The notes beneath the pieces were generated by a model. That model was not told where the DNA came from and ran no database searches. It saw only the letters and a list, made by a program, of their open reading frames with translations. From Afipia sp. (GTDB lineage Bacteria; Pseudomonadota; Alphaproteobacteria; Rhizobiales; Xanthobacteraceae), in NCBI GenBank assembly GCA_024707075.1, contig JANQAK010000004.1, positions 62,001-126,000 of the forward strand: DNA of 64,000 bases, given 5' to 3'. Numbering within the stretch: position 1 is the stretch's first letter; the number at the start of each line of letters is the position of its first letter. Shown here in pieces: positions 1-7,682 of this stretch. Both the position numbers and the translations under genes were made by a program.

Positions 1-176
1 TGATCGATCGAGCCCGCGAGGCCGGCATCGACGCGATCCCGCTGGCGCCGGCACTCGGCGATTTCAACGACGATTTGCGGCTGCTCGGCGAGGATACGCT
101 GCGGGCCGCAATTCGGCTCCAACTCCTCCCGCAGGACGTCGCCCGCTTCATGCTGACGCCCGATCGGGTCCGCTAA
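1..176 (+). CDS. C-terminal end of a toprim-domain (DUF7146-like) protein, truncated by window edge
   Basis: An open frame enters from the left edge (first full codon at position 3) and stops at TAA 174-176. The 57 residues include LGDFNDDLRLLG and end in RFMLTPDRVR. From family knowledge, this tail resembles the C-terminus of toprim/DUF7146 proteins, primase-like genes that sit just upstream of DUF2493 genes in alphaproteobacterial conjugative elements; the next gene here is exactly that. No catalytic residues are visible in the fragment, so the assignment rests on the tail motif and gene order. Confidence 0.5.
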   Translation, partial: IDRAREAGIDAIPLAPALGDFNDDLRLLGEDTLRAAIRLQLLPQDVARFMLTPDRVR

Positions 177-525
177 GGGAGGGCGGGGGCGGTGCGGCGG
201 GCTTGCGGGTCGTGCGGCAGCTCCCGGTCTCGGAAAGGGCCGCGCAGCCGGCCTTCTTGAGAGGCGCCGTTTTGCGGCAAACGGTCCGGCCCGGCAATGC
301 CTGCGGCGCGGCTATTTTCCGCCGCGCGCCGCCGAAGGGCACTCACATTTATTCATAGGACGACGGCGCGCTTTGCATCGCGAAGCAAAATAACCGCGCC
401 TCCGGCATCCTCCGCTTTGCTCCGGCCACGGCGCTGCGCGCCGTGGTGCAAGTCTGGCCCGTCCGCCGCCTTTCGTCGCCATGAAGGCCGCGATGGGCGC
501 GGCCGATCCGACAAGGAGCACCGTC
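177..525. other. GC-rich non-coding stretch between two element genes
   Basis: No convincing gene is visible in these roughly 350 bases; open frames here have arginine/proline-rich translations typical of shadow frames. The stretch contains a GGCGCTGCGCGCC near-palindrome at about 440 and a CGGCATCCTCCGCTT segment that resembles one upstream of the DUF736 gene (around 2542-2560). That suggests a leader sequence reused by genes of this element. The ribosome site of the DUF2493 gene lies at its right end. Confidence 0.4.
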
Positions 526-1464
526 ATGACGACCGACCACGACCGCACCGAGGCCACGCCATCCGTCACCGAACACGCGCTCGACGAACTTCAGCTTTAC
601 GGTTACCGCCCCTTCGAGGACGAGCCGGACACGCGACCACTTCCCGAAGGGCGCATGATCGCAGGCGCCGTCGCCGACATCTTCGACGCTCTCGTCGTGA
701 GCCTGCGCGACACCAGGCTCGAGCCGGACCTCGACGATCTGCTCTGGTCGACCGTCAACATCTTTCACCGTGCCGGCGAGAGGATCGCACACCAGCTCGA
801 CGACAACGAACAGGCGCAGCGGCGCTGCCAGACCGAACAGGACGGCAGCGAGATCCGCTCGGTCGAACTCGAACGCCTCATCGCCGAAGGTCTCACCCTT
901 GTCGAGCGCCGCAACAGCATGGAGCTGTTCCGCGATCAGTCCGCCGACCTCTACGCCCGGTACAGCGGGTCGCACTGGCATCCGCGCTCCGGATCGAAGG
1001 TCAGCCATCGCACGATGACGGCCGCGATGATCGACAGTCGCGACTTCATCGCGGCAAAACGCCGAGCCGAAACCGAGATCATGCTGCCGCCAGGTCCGAA
1101 GGTCGCCTTCAGCGGTGGCGCTGACTGCAACGATCATCACGCCATCTGGGGTCGACTCGATCAGGTCCACACCAGGCATCCCGACATGGTGCTGTTGCAT
1201 GGCGGATCGCCGAAGGGCGCCGAACGCATTGCCGCCCGCTGGGCCGATCACCGCAAGGTTCCGCAGATCGCATATCGCCCCGATTGGGACAGGCACGCCA
1301 AGGCCGCGCCGTTCAAGCGCAACGATGCAATGCTCGCGGCCTTGCCGATCGGCGTTCTGGTCACACCCGGTACGGGAATCCAGGCGAACATCATCGACAA
1401 GGCTCGTCGTCTTGGCATCCCGGTGTTCAAGATCGGCAAACCCGCCACCGCGGGCGGCGCGTAA
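526..1464 (+). CDS. DUF2493 (SLOG superfamily, YspA-type) protein of the conjugative element
   Basis: A 312-residue protein. The ATG at 526 is preceded by AAGGAG at a good distance and is preferred to an in-frame ATG at 481 that lacks one. The N-terminal ~170 residues form a helical region seen in element-borne members. From about residue 190 there is a Rossmann-like SLOG domain starting PKVAFSGG, with the phosphate-binding HGGSPKGAE loop and a late TPGTGIQANI segment. SLOG proteins are thought to bind nucleotides or nucleic-acid-derived ligands; the function of this subfamily is unknown. It is a regular cargo gene next to toprim and DUF736 genes in these elements. Confidence 0.82.
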   Translation: MTTDHDRTEATPSVTEHALDELQLYGYRPFEDEPDTRPLPEGRMIAGAVADIFDALVVSLRDTRLEPDLDDLLWSTVNIFHRAGERIAHQLDDNEQAQRRCQTEQDGSEIRSVELERLIAEGLTLVERRNSMELFRDQSADLYARYSGSHWHPRSGSKVSHRTMTAAMIDSRDFIAAKRRAETEIMLPPGPKVAFSGGADCNDHHAIWGRLDQVHTRHPDMVLLHGGSPKGAERIAARWADHRKVPQIAYRPDWDRHAKAAPFKRNDAMLAALPIGVLVTPGTGIQANIIDKARRLGIPVFKIGKPATAGGA

Positions 1465-1662
1465 GCGCCGCCTCAGTTTCCGAAAATCACAATGCGCGAC
1501 TGGCGCGACGGCTCGCCGCGCCATGCGGATCTGCGTCACCACTATGACGACGACAGCAGGAATTCGCTTGGTGGGCACAGTGCCATCCATTACACCTATC
1601 AACGTGCCGTGGAGGTGGTGGAAGGCACAAACCCTGTCATTCTGTCACGGGAGCATCCACCC

Positions 1663-2103
1663 ATGCTTACGCTCGCGATTCCACTCAGCATCGTCGGCCT
1701 CGGCGTCTTCTGCTGGATTCTTTACAGCCTTGCCGTCTATGCGTTGCCGTTCTTCATCGGTCTGTCCGTCGCTTTCTATGCTCACGTGACCGGAGCCGGA
1801 GCGGCCGGTGCGATCATCCTCGGCCTTCTCAGCGCCGGCTTCGTTCTCGCTATCGGACAAACGGCGTTCGCGACTGCGCATTCACCTGTCCTGCGCATTG
1901 TTCTGGGATTGACGTTTACCATTCCGGCGTCGCTCGCCGGTTATTATGCGAGCCTCACGCTTGGAGGACTCACGATCCCATCCGAGGGATGGCGCCATGT
2001 CTTCGCGCTTGTCGACGCTGTTGCCATCGGCGCGACGGCCTGGCTGCGCCTTGCAGCGATGCCCGCCGGTGTGGAGGCATATCGTCTGCCCGTCCAGTCA
2101 TAG
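1663..2103 (+). CDS. Small multi-spanning membrane protein of unknown function
   Basis: A 146-residue hydrophobic protein beginning MLTLAIPLSIVG. The start at 1663 follows GGGAG nine bases upstream; the same frame is open from 1492, but that extension is hydrophilic and looks non-coding. About four membrane segments are visible: residues near 3-25, 33-60, 70-90 and 110-130. Similar unnamed membrane proteins accompany DUF2493/DUF736 genes in alphaproteobacterial integrative elements. No catalytic or binding motif was recognised. Confidence 0.65.
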   Translation: MLTLAIPLSIVGLGVFCWILYSLAVYALPFFIGLSVAFYAHVTGAGAAGAIILGLLSAGFVLAIGQTAFATAHSPVLRIVLGLTFTIPASLAGYYASLTLGGLTIPSEGWRHVFALVDAVAIGATAWLRLAAMPAGVEAYRLPVQS

Positions 2104-2660
2104 CGTTGGCGGCTCGGCAACCAGAACGCATGGTATCCCGGCCGTCTTCGGTTCGCCGCTGATCGGCACGATGACGGTGTCGGCAACGACCATCGAGACC
2201 GGGCACGTTATCGGATCGCTGCCGGCCGCGCGTCGGCCCGGACGAGAAGCGGGCCAGACGCGCGTGCGTGTCTTTGCTGCTCTCGGGCGGCGAATACGAC
2301 GCTATCGCCGTGCCAGGTGAGGGATGCGCCGGCGCGCTTTTGACCTTTGCTTCTGGGCGCGTTCGCCGCGTCTCCTTGCCTGATCCTGTTCCGAGAAGCG
2401 CGTCCATTCACGTCTACGATGGCCTGACCTTGGCCGGACAACGGCTGCGCCTCGATCGACTGGCCGCAATGCCGTCGTTCAACTTTCTTCCCCTGGCGGC
2501 TGCGCCGCCATTCCTCGCGAGACAAGAAAGTTGCCCGCCTGGCATCCTCCGCTGCGCTTCGGTCCTAAAAGCGGATGCGGCGTCGCTCGTCTCCAGCCAG
2601 TCGGTCGCCATCGAGACCGCGATGGTCGCGGCTCGGAAACAGAGAGCAAGGAGAACTATC
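2104..2660. other. Long leader/intergenic region before the first DUF736 gene
   Basis: No gene is assigned with confidence. One frame, open without a stop from 2268 into the DUF736 gene, has a coding-like first part (MSLLLSGGEYDAIAVPGEG), so a small or decayed upstream gene is possible. The part after about 2490 (AAGAAAGTTGCCC then GGCATCCTCCGCTGCGCTTC) resembles non-coding leaders elsewhere in this element. A GATCCTGTT string near 2383 superficially resembles IncP-type nick sites but has no visible flanking inverted repeat. Confidence 0.35.
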
Positions 2661-2984
2661 ATGGCGAACATCGGCACCTTCACGAAGACCGAAAACGGCT
2701 TCACCGGCGAGATCGTCACCCTCAGCCTCAAGGCCAAGAACGTCCGCCTCGTCGGTGAACCGGCGAGCAGCAACGAGAACGCGCCGTCCCACCGCATCTA
2801 TGTCGGCCGAGTCGAGATCGGCGCCGCTTGGGCCAAGCGCTCCACCGAGGGTCGCCCGTATCACTCGGTCAAGCTCGACGACCCGAGCTTCACCGGCCCA
2901 ATCTACGCGAACCTGGTCGAAGACGAGGCCGGCGAGACGCAGACGCTGATCTGGTCCCGCCCCCGCAAGGCCAACGCCGACTGA
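2661..2984 (+). CDS. DUF736 domain protein, copy 1
   Basis: A 107-residue DUF736 protein with the diagnostic start MANIGTFTKTENGFTGEI, a central GAAWAKRS segment and the LDDPSFTGPIYANL motif near the C-terminus. The ATG at 2661 follows AAGGAG; an upstream extension in the same frame is not supported. DUF736 proteins are small and widespread in conjugative elements of alphaproteobacteria and have no settled role. A strong GNRA-loop hairpin follows the stop. A second, diverged copy is at 6277-6606. Confidence 0.9.
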   Translation: MANIGTFTKTENGFTGEIVTLSLKAKNVRLVGEPASSNENAPSHRIYVGRVEIGAAWAKRSTEGRPYHSVKLDDPSFTGPIYANLVEDEAGETQTLIWSRPRKANAD

Positions 2985-2997
2985 CCAGCCGGCTCCC

Positions 2998-3023
2998 GAT
3001 GCCCCGCCGCAAGGCGGGGCATC
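2998..3023 (+). terminator. Hairpin with GCAA tetraloop after the DUF736 gene
   Basis: A perfect 11-bp stem (2998-3008 with 3013-3023) closed by a GCAA tetraloop lies 14 bases after the DUF736 stop. No U-tract follows immediately, so it may be an imperfect terminator or an mRNA-stabilising structure. It separates the plus-strand DUF736 gene from the convergent XRE regulator gene. Confidence 0.55.
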
Positions 3024-3098
3024 GCTCCTGTCCTGCTTCCAGGTCGCGGCCTCCGCACGGCCGCGCGGCCTTTTTCGCGCTCAGCAGAGAGTCATCGC

Positions 3099-3326
3099 TT
3101 AGCTCTTGCCGCGCGCCGAAGTGCGCCGCAGCAATTCGTCAGGTTCGATGCCGAGGACGTTTGCCAGCTTCTCGACCGTGTCGATGCTGGCGGCATAGGT
3201 GCCGCGCTCCAGCGAACTGATATAAGTCCGGTCGACGTCCGCATCATGCGCCAGCGCCTCTTGCGACAGGCTTTTGGCCTGCCGGGCACGGCGCAGATTG
3301 CGAGCAAACACGTCCCGTAAACGCAT
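3099..3326 (-). CDS. XRE-family helix-turn-helix transcriptional regulator
   Basis: A 75-residue Cro/C1-type regulator. From the ATG at 3326 it reads MRLRDVFARNLRRARQ, followed by the helix-turn-helix LSQEALAHDADVDRTYISSL and the ERG signature (SSLERG), then a dimerisation helix ending ELLRR. It is transcribed against its neighbours. Small XRE proteins of this type commonly control integration/transfer genes in such elements; that role is inferred from position only. No clear Shine-Dalgarno sequence precedes the chosen start. Confidence 0.85.
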   Translation of the reverse strand: MRLRDVFARNLRRARQAKSLSQEALAHDADVDRTYISSLERGTYAASIDTVEKLANVLGIEPDELLRRTSARGKS

Positions 3327-3543
3327 GCGGTGAGTGTTCGGCTTGTAGAGTATTCCACCACGGAGTATTTTCGACAAAATGCTCCAGCCCGCCGTTCCAA
3401 ACTCCAAGGCTCGCCTCGGGACTGTCGGGTTTGGAAGCGCCAGCGGACAACCAGGTCCTTGATAGTCGCAATTCTGTCATGGCGGCGCGGCATCTCTGTC
3501 TTAGGGTCGCCCGCCATCCATGCTCAATCGGAATGGACCACCT

Positions 3544-3804
3544 ATGGCGACAGACGCTTTCGATGATCAACCGCCCGATGTGCCGCATCTGACGCCCTAC
3601 GATGAGGGGCATGTCGAGATCTACCTTCGCTTGCTCGATGCCGATCACGAAGGGGCCGATTGGCGCGAGGCGGTGCAGATCATCTTCGGGATTGATCCGG
3701 ACAAAGAGCCCGAACGCGCGCGGCGCGTGCATGACAGCCATCTTGCACGGGCGCGCTGGATGACCACAACCGGCTATCGCGGCTTCCTCAAGCCGCCGCA
3801 GTAG
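3544..3804 (+). CDS. Small DUF2285-type protein of the conjugative element
   Basis: An 86-residue acidic protein starting MATDAFDDQPPDVPHLTPYD. It contains the block WREAVQIIFGIDPDKEPE and ends HLARARWMTTTGYRGFLK. From memory, this short protein is usually annotated DUF2285 and lies directly upstream of a longer DUF6499-DUF2285 gene, as here. An in-frame ATG at 3520 would add eight residues not typical of the family. The function is unknown; a DNA-binding regulatory role is often assumed. Confidence 0.72.
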   Translation: MATDAFDDQPPDVPHLTPYDEGHVEIYLRLLDADHEGADWREAVQIIFGIDPDKEPERARRVHDSHLARARWMTTTGYRGFLKPPQ

Positions 3805-3974
3805 ACTGAAATATCGAACATTTTTGCCGCCGGCTCCCGCCACCGGGGCGGCGTGACCTGCTGCCCCTGCAAAACGCTTTGCACCCGCGACTCTTCTGGC
3901 CTGCACAGGTCCCCGGAATACTCCGCAACGGGACGGCCCATGACTCTCTTCACGCAGATTGCTGGAGGTACGGC

Positions 3975-4755
3975 ATGCCGGATCACGGAGGTTGGCGATC
4001 AGCCGACGCAAGCGGCTATCTGAAGCACGCGCAGCGTCTCGGACTGGCGTGGGAATTCCTGCGGCGCAATTCTGACTACCGCCGTGATTTCGAGGCGATG
4101 AGCCGCATGTTGGAAACCGGAAATCAGAACGATCTGGAGGCGGTCCTGGCGCTCGTTCGGCGCTGGGGCCTGGGCTTTCCCTTGCGACCCGGCGCTCCGG
4201 TGCAACCAGGCCCGGGCCGTCTGGGATGTCGCAGTTCAACCCGCGGCCGTCGTGTTCCACACCAGCCCGGTGGCGAGCAGCAGCAGCCTTCATCCCGACG
4301 TCTTTCCAAGCGCGGTTCTGGCAATCGCACATAGGGGCAATCAGCACGCGCTGTGGCCTGACAATGGCGATCTCCAGCAGGTCATGATCAGCGGCACGAT
4401 CGCCGCTGACGCGCCGGTCGCAGCGTCGGTGACGATGGACGCCATTACCCCGCACCGCCTCATTGCTACCCTTCGGGTGTGGCATCGGCTGCAGGGCAAT
4501 CCTGCGACAAAGCCTGTCCTGCCACTGACGCAACAGCAGCGTCGTCGCCTCATTCTCATGCTGCGTGCGCTTGATGGCTGGCAGGAACATGCGACTTACC
4601 GCGAACTTGCGGAAGTCCTTCTCGATCCCGGCGTGCGGCATCAAAGCCGCCGGGACTGGCTGACATCGTCGACGCGGGCGCAGATCATTCGCATCGTCCG
4701 TGACGCCATCGGCCGCATGCAAGGCGGCTATCTCGATCTTCTGCTCGGCTACTAG
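3975..4755 (+). pseudogene. DUF6499-DUF2285 regulator-like gene, disrupted by one frameshift
   Basis: The frame starting at ATG 3975 (after GGAGG) reads MPDHGGWRSADASGYLK and AWEFLRRNSDYRRDF, the DUF6499 N-terminal domain. Near 4183-4192 homologous coding switches to the +1 frame, where QARAVWDVAVQPAAVVFH continues. The C-terminal DUF2285 domain follows: LTQQQRRRLILMLRALDGW, then TSSTRAQIIRIVRDAIGRMQ and GGYLDLLL. A single-base change next to the CCC of TTTCCCTTGC would restore one protein of about 260 residues. Either the gene is inactivated or the base is an assembly error. Confidence 0.8.
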
Positions 4756-4929
4756 CGCGCAGCCAGCGGACGCCAGCAGTCGCACAGACACCGTGCCGAC
4801 GTTCTAAGGGGGGATGGACAAAATCACGAGCGCCATCTTCGTCATCCTCCCAAGGCCCCCGATTACGCCAGACTGCGCGCATTCCACCGAGATACGTCGA
4901 CGGTGGTGGTTTGTTGCGGATCGCGCACC

Positions 4930-5205
4930 ATGGCCGACAAGGATCAATTCGAACGGTTTCTGCGCACGCCGGAGGCGGCTCGTTTGCTCGGGCTTTCGCC
5001 GCGGACGCTGGAAAAGCATCGCACCTACGGCACCGGTCCACGTTACCGCAAACTCGGCGGACGTGTCGTCTATGCGATCGCGGATATTCGCGCCTGGGCC
5101 GATATTGGCTTGCGGGAGTCGACCAACGATCCCAACGCGCGCGTCATTCCCGCTGCCAAGCCGCTCGTCCTCAAGCTGACACCACGCACGGGCGGGACGC
5201 GATGA
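4930..5205 (+). CDS. AlpA/excisionase-like helix-turn-helix DNA-binding protein
   Basis: A 91-residue protein with a MerR/AlpA-type winged helix: FLRTPEAARLLGLSPRTLEK, then GPRYRKLGGRVVYAIADIRAW, the wing and following helix typical of excisionase-like proteins. Its stop overlaps the next start (ATGA at 5202), so it is translationally coupled to the DUF2840 gene. In related elements this gene is usually followed by replication-initiator-like RepA and ParA genes before DUF2840; both are missing here. Confidence 0.85.
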   Translation: MADKDQFERFLRTPEAARLLGLSPRTLEKHRTYGTGPRYRKLGGRVVYAIADIRAWADIGLRESTNDPNARVIPAAKPLVLKLTPRTGGTR

Positions 5206-5699
5206 TCATGCTCGCGAACCGCGCAGCCCACACCGCCGATATGCGCACCGATGTCGATCTCGTCTGGCGCGCCAAAAGAATCGAGCATCGCCTACGCTTC
5301 GGCCATCCTGCTGCCATTCAGCATCTTGACCGCGAACGCCGGCGCGCAAGCTTTGCGCCCGGAGCCGTCTTCGCCGTGTTGCGCTGGACCGGAAACACCT
5401 ACGGCACGACCTCGTCGCGGATCGATATCCTGCGCGCCGTCGGACACGGCGAGGGCTTCACCACGGTGCCGCTTGTCGCGCCGGGCGCCGCCGTCCTGTT
5501 GTCGCTGACCGCCTGGCCGAAGATCGAACGCGCGCTTCAGGCCATCGATGCCGTCGAGGCTCTCGGTATCGACCCTGCCGACGTTGCGCCGGATCACTGG
5601 CTGCACATTCACAACCGCCTCAGCGTTGGCGAGACGCCGCGACGCTACACGCCGGGCCGCCATCAGGCCTGGCTGAAACGCCGAAAGATCGCGCTATGA
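5202..5699 (+). CDS. DUF2840 protein of the conjugative element
   Basis: A 165-residue DUF2840 protein. Family blocks include VDLVWRAKRIEHRLRFG near the N-terminus, TYGTTSSRIDILRAV in the middle and DPADVAPDHWLHIHNRL near the C-terminus, ending in a basic tail. It overlaps the upstream regulator (ATGA) and the downstream peptidase gene (ATGA at 5696), forming a tight transfer operon. The biochemical role of the family is unknown; it almost always sits directly upstream of traF. Confidence 0.9.
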   Translation: MIMLANRAAHTADMRTDVDLVWRAKRIEHRLRFGHPAAIQHLDRERRRASFAPGAVFAVLRWTGNTYGTTSSRIDILRAVGHGEGFTTVPLVAPGAAVLLSLTAWPKIERALQAIDAVEALGIDPADVAPDHWLHIHNRLSVGETPRRYTPGRHQAWLKRRKIAL

Positions 5700-6244
5700 A
5701 TCCCCGCTGGCGCGCCATTCTGATTGCGGCCATCGGCATCGGTGCGATCGGCGCAAGTGCGCCTGACCGCACGCCGCATTACATCTGGAATCTCACACCC
5801 AGTATTCCGCGCGGACTCTATCGTCTGGACCCGGACGCAGATGTCACTGTGACGACATTGGTGGCCGTCCGGCTTCCCGAGCCGCTCGCCACCGCGCTCG
5901 ATCTCAACGGCTACCTGCCGCTTGGCGTCCCGCTTCTCAAACGCGTGGTGGCTTTGCCAGGGCAGGAGGTCTGCCGCGCCAATGTCACCATAACGGTTGA
6001 TGCGGTCGCGCTGCCTTCGCCATCGCGGCTGCGTGACAGCCGCAATCGTCCGCTTCCGTCATGGCAAGGCTGCCATCGCGTCGGCGACGACGAAATCTTT
6101 CTCATGAACTGGGACAGCGACGACAGCCTCGACGGCCGCTACTTCGGCGTCCTGCCGCGCAGCGCGATTATCGCGCGCGCCGTTCCGGTGTGGACCGATG
6201 AAGACGGCGACGGCCGCTTCGTCTGGTTCGCGCCAACCGACTGA
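5696..6244 (+). CDS. traF: TraF-type S26 signal peptidase (conjugative transfer)
   Basis: A 182-residue membrane-anchored serine peptidase. An N-terminal hydrophobic segment (AILIAAIGIGAIGASA) is followed by the catalytic-serine motif TPSIPRGLYR and the catalytic-lysine motif LLKRVVALPGQ, the SIPRG/K dyad of the S26C TraF family. In IncP-like systems TraF matures the pilin by proteolysis and cyclisation. It overlaps the DUF2840 gene by four bases and precedes a second DUF736 gene. No trbC pilin gene is in the window. Confidence 0.92.
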   Translation: MNPRWRAILIAAIGIGAIGASAPDRTPHYIWNLTPSIPRGLYRLDPDADVTVTTLVAVRLPEPLATALDLNGYLPLGVPLLKRVVALPGQEVCRANVTITVDAVALPSPSRLRDSRNRPLPSWQGCHRVGDDEIFLMNWDSDDSLDGRYFGVLPRSAIIARAVPVWTDEDGDGRFVWFAPTD

Positions 6245-6276
6245 ATTCCGTTCGTATGTAACCAAAGGAGATAACT

Positions 6277-6606
6277 ATGGCGCATATCGGCACGTTCACC
6301 CGCACCACTGACGGCTTCACCGGGACCATCAATACGCTGATGCTGAAACGGCATGTGATCGTCATCGTCCCGGCCATCGCCACGGAGTCCGAGAACGCAC
6401 CAAACTACCGCGCTCTCGCCGAAGATGCTGAAATCGGCGCGGGCTGGAAGCGTCGTAGCGACAAGATAGGCGACTATGTCTCGCTTGTGATCGACGATCC
6501 GAGCTTCGTGCAGCCGCTGCGCGCCAATCTGTTTCCCGCGACCAGCGACGGCAAGACCTTCCATCTGATCTGGACCCGTCCCACACGGCGTCAAGCCGCG
6601 GCCTGA
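6277..6606 (+). CDS. DUF736 domain protein, copy 2
   Basis: A 109-residue DUF736 protein starting MAHIGTFTRTTDGFTGTI, with GAGWKRRSD and the LVIDDPSFVQPLRANLF motif. AAAGGAG precedes the ATG at 6277. It is clearly related to, but diverged from, the copy at 2661-2984, notably in the central VIVIVPAIAT segment. It lies in the core transfer operon between traF and the lytic transglycosylase gene, the conserved position for this family. Confidence 0.9.
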   Translation: MAHIGTFTRTTDGFTGTINTLMLKRHVIVIVPAIATESENAPNYRALAEDAEIGAGWKRRSDKIGDYVSLVIDDPSFVQPLRANLFPATSDGKTFHLIWTRPTRRQAAA

Positions 6607-6641
6607 CAGGCGTCAGGGCTGAAGCAGGCGAGGGCGACACA

Positions 6642-7409
6642 ATGCGTAAACCTTCCTCTGTCGTGGTGCGATCACACGTGACCACGGCGCGCCGCAAACA
6701 ACCTCTTCTGCGCACCGTCATTGTCGCCGCCGTCTGCGTTCTTTCCCTTCCGGCCCATCCCGAACCAGTTCCAGGCGCTGCATCCGATCACCGCTCCCGC
6801 TACGAGCCCATCGTGACGGAAGCAGCCGAGCGCTTTGCCATTCCGCCCATCTGGATTCGCGCGGTCATGGACGTCGAAAGCCACGGCGATGCGCACGCGT
6901 TGTCATCGAAAGGCGCCATCGGCCTGATGCAGGTCATGCCGAAAACCTACGATGCCCTACGCGTCCGGTATGCGCTTGGAGGCGATCCCTACGATCCCCA
7001 CGACAACATCATGGCGGGCGCAGCGTACTTGCGCGAAATGTTCGACCGCTTCGGCGCCTCCGGCTTTCTCGCCGCCTACAATGCAGGACCGGAACGCTAT
7101 CAGGACTATCTGACCACCGCGCGGCCGTTGCCGCTGGAAACGCGCGCCTATGTCGCCCGGCTCGCTGTGCGGTTGGCCGGAACACTGCCAGCCGTCAGCG
7201 ACACCATCGACCTGGCGCAGGATCAGGAATGGCCCGCGTCTGCGCTCTTCGCCAAACGCGCCGAGCGCAGCCAGAGCGACACCGCCAGCATGCTGGTCAA
7301 GACATCGAGATCACCAGCCAAAGACACAGGCGCATCACAAGCGAAACCATTCTCGCCGTCACGCGAAGCACTCTTCATCCCGCTTTCCGGCAAGAAAGAG
7401 CGGCCATGA
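6642..7409 (+). CDS. Conjugation-associated lytic transglycosylase (SLT family)
   Basis: A 255-residue periplasmic protein with an N-terminal membrane/signal segment (VIVAAVCVLSLPAHP) and an SLT domain at about residues 50-175. Catalytic glutamate lies in VMDVESHGDAHA, followed by the family motifs KGAIGLMQVMP and FLAAYNAGP. The C-terminal ~80 residues are a disordered Ser/Lys/Pro-rich tail. It would open peptidoglycan for the type IV secretion channel. A second, unrelated-context transglycosylase is at 36007. Confidence 0.9.
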   Translation: MRKPSSVVVRSHVTTARRKQPLLRTVIVAAVCVLSLPAHPEPVPGAASDHRSRYEPIVTEAAERFAIPPIWIRAVMDVESHGDAHALSSKGAIGLMQVMPKTYDALRVRYALGGDPYDPHDNIMAGAAYLREMFDRFGASGFLAAYNAGPERYQDYLTTARPLPLETRAYVARLAVRLAGTLPAVSDTIDLAQDQEWPASALFAKRAERSQSDTASMLVKTSRSPAKDTGASQAKPFSPSREALFIPLSGKKERP

Positions 7410-7512
7410 TGCGCATGCGAATTCATGGCGGCACAGAACGCCTGTCTGCTCATTGCGAACAGGCCATGTCCGCACAAAACCAACGGCAGATTGATGGCAA
7501 GATAAAAGAGAT

Positions 7513-7563
7513 GCCCCCGCGCAGGAGCCAAGCCACTGACGTGGCTGGTCTTCCCGCGGGGGC
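7513..7563. other. Strong bipartite inverted repeat upstream of the relaxase gene (oriT or attenuator candidate)
   Basis: A perfect 9-bp outer stem (GCCCCCGCG at 7513-7521 with CGCGGGGGC at 7555-7563) encloses an inner 6-bp stem (AGCCAC at 7531-7536 with GTGGCT at 7541-7546) and a TGAC loop. It lies in the 273-base gap before the relaxase gene. There is no U-tract, so a simple terminator is unlikely. Position next to a relaxase gene makes it a candidate oriT element or a regulatory mRNA structure; neither is proved. Confidence 0.5.
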
Positions 7564-7682
7564 GTCGGTCGGCGCGCGTGCCGCGCGAAGAGAAAGAGCC
7601 AACAAGAACAACGCTGTTTTCGGCACCATTGGCGGATTCCCGGCTCGATGGCGACAACGATGCGCGTCTCGCGGCGGATGCC

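Noticed and set aside
349-1602. Long minus-strand open frame (417 residues) opposite the DUF2493 gene
   Set aside because: It is antisense to a recognised protein with better codon usage and ribosome site; its translation has no known motifs.
2378-2395. GATCCTGTT as an IncP-like nick site
   Set aside because: Only a short match, with no flanking inverted repeat and 5 kb from the relaxase gene; not enough to call oriT.
3244-4791. Minus-strand open frame of 515 residues across the DUF2285 genes
   Set aside because: It is antisense to two recognised protein families and overlaps the XRE gene in another frame; the translation is Arg/Ala-rich shadow sequence.
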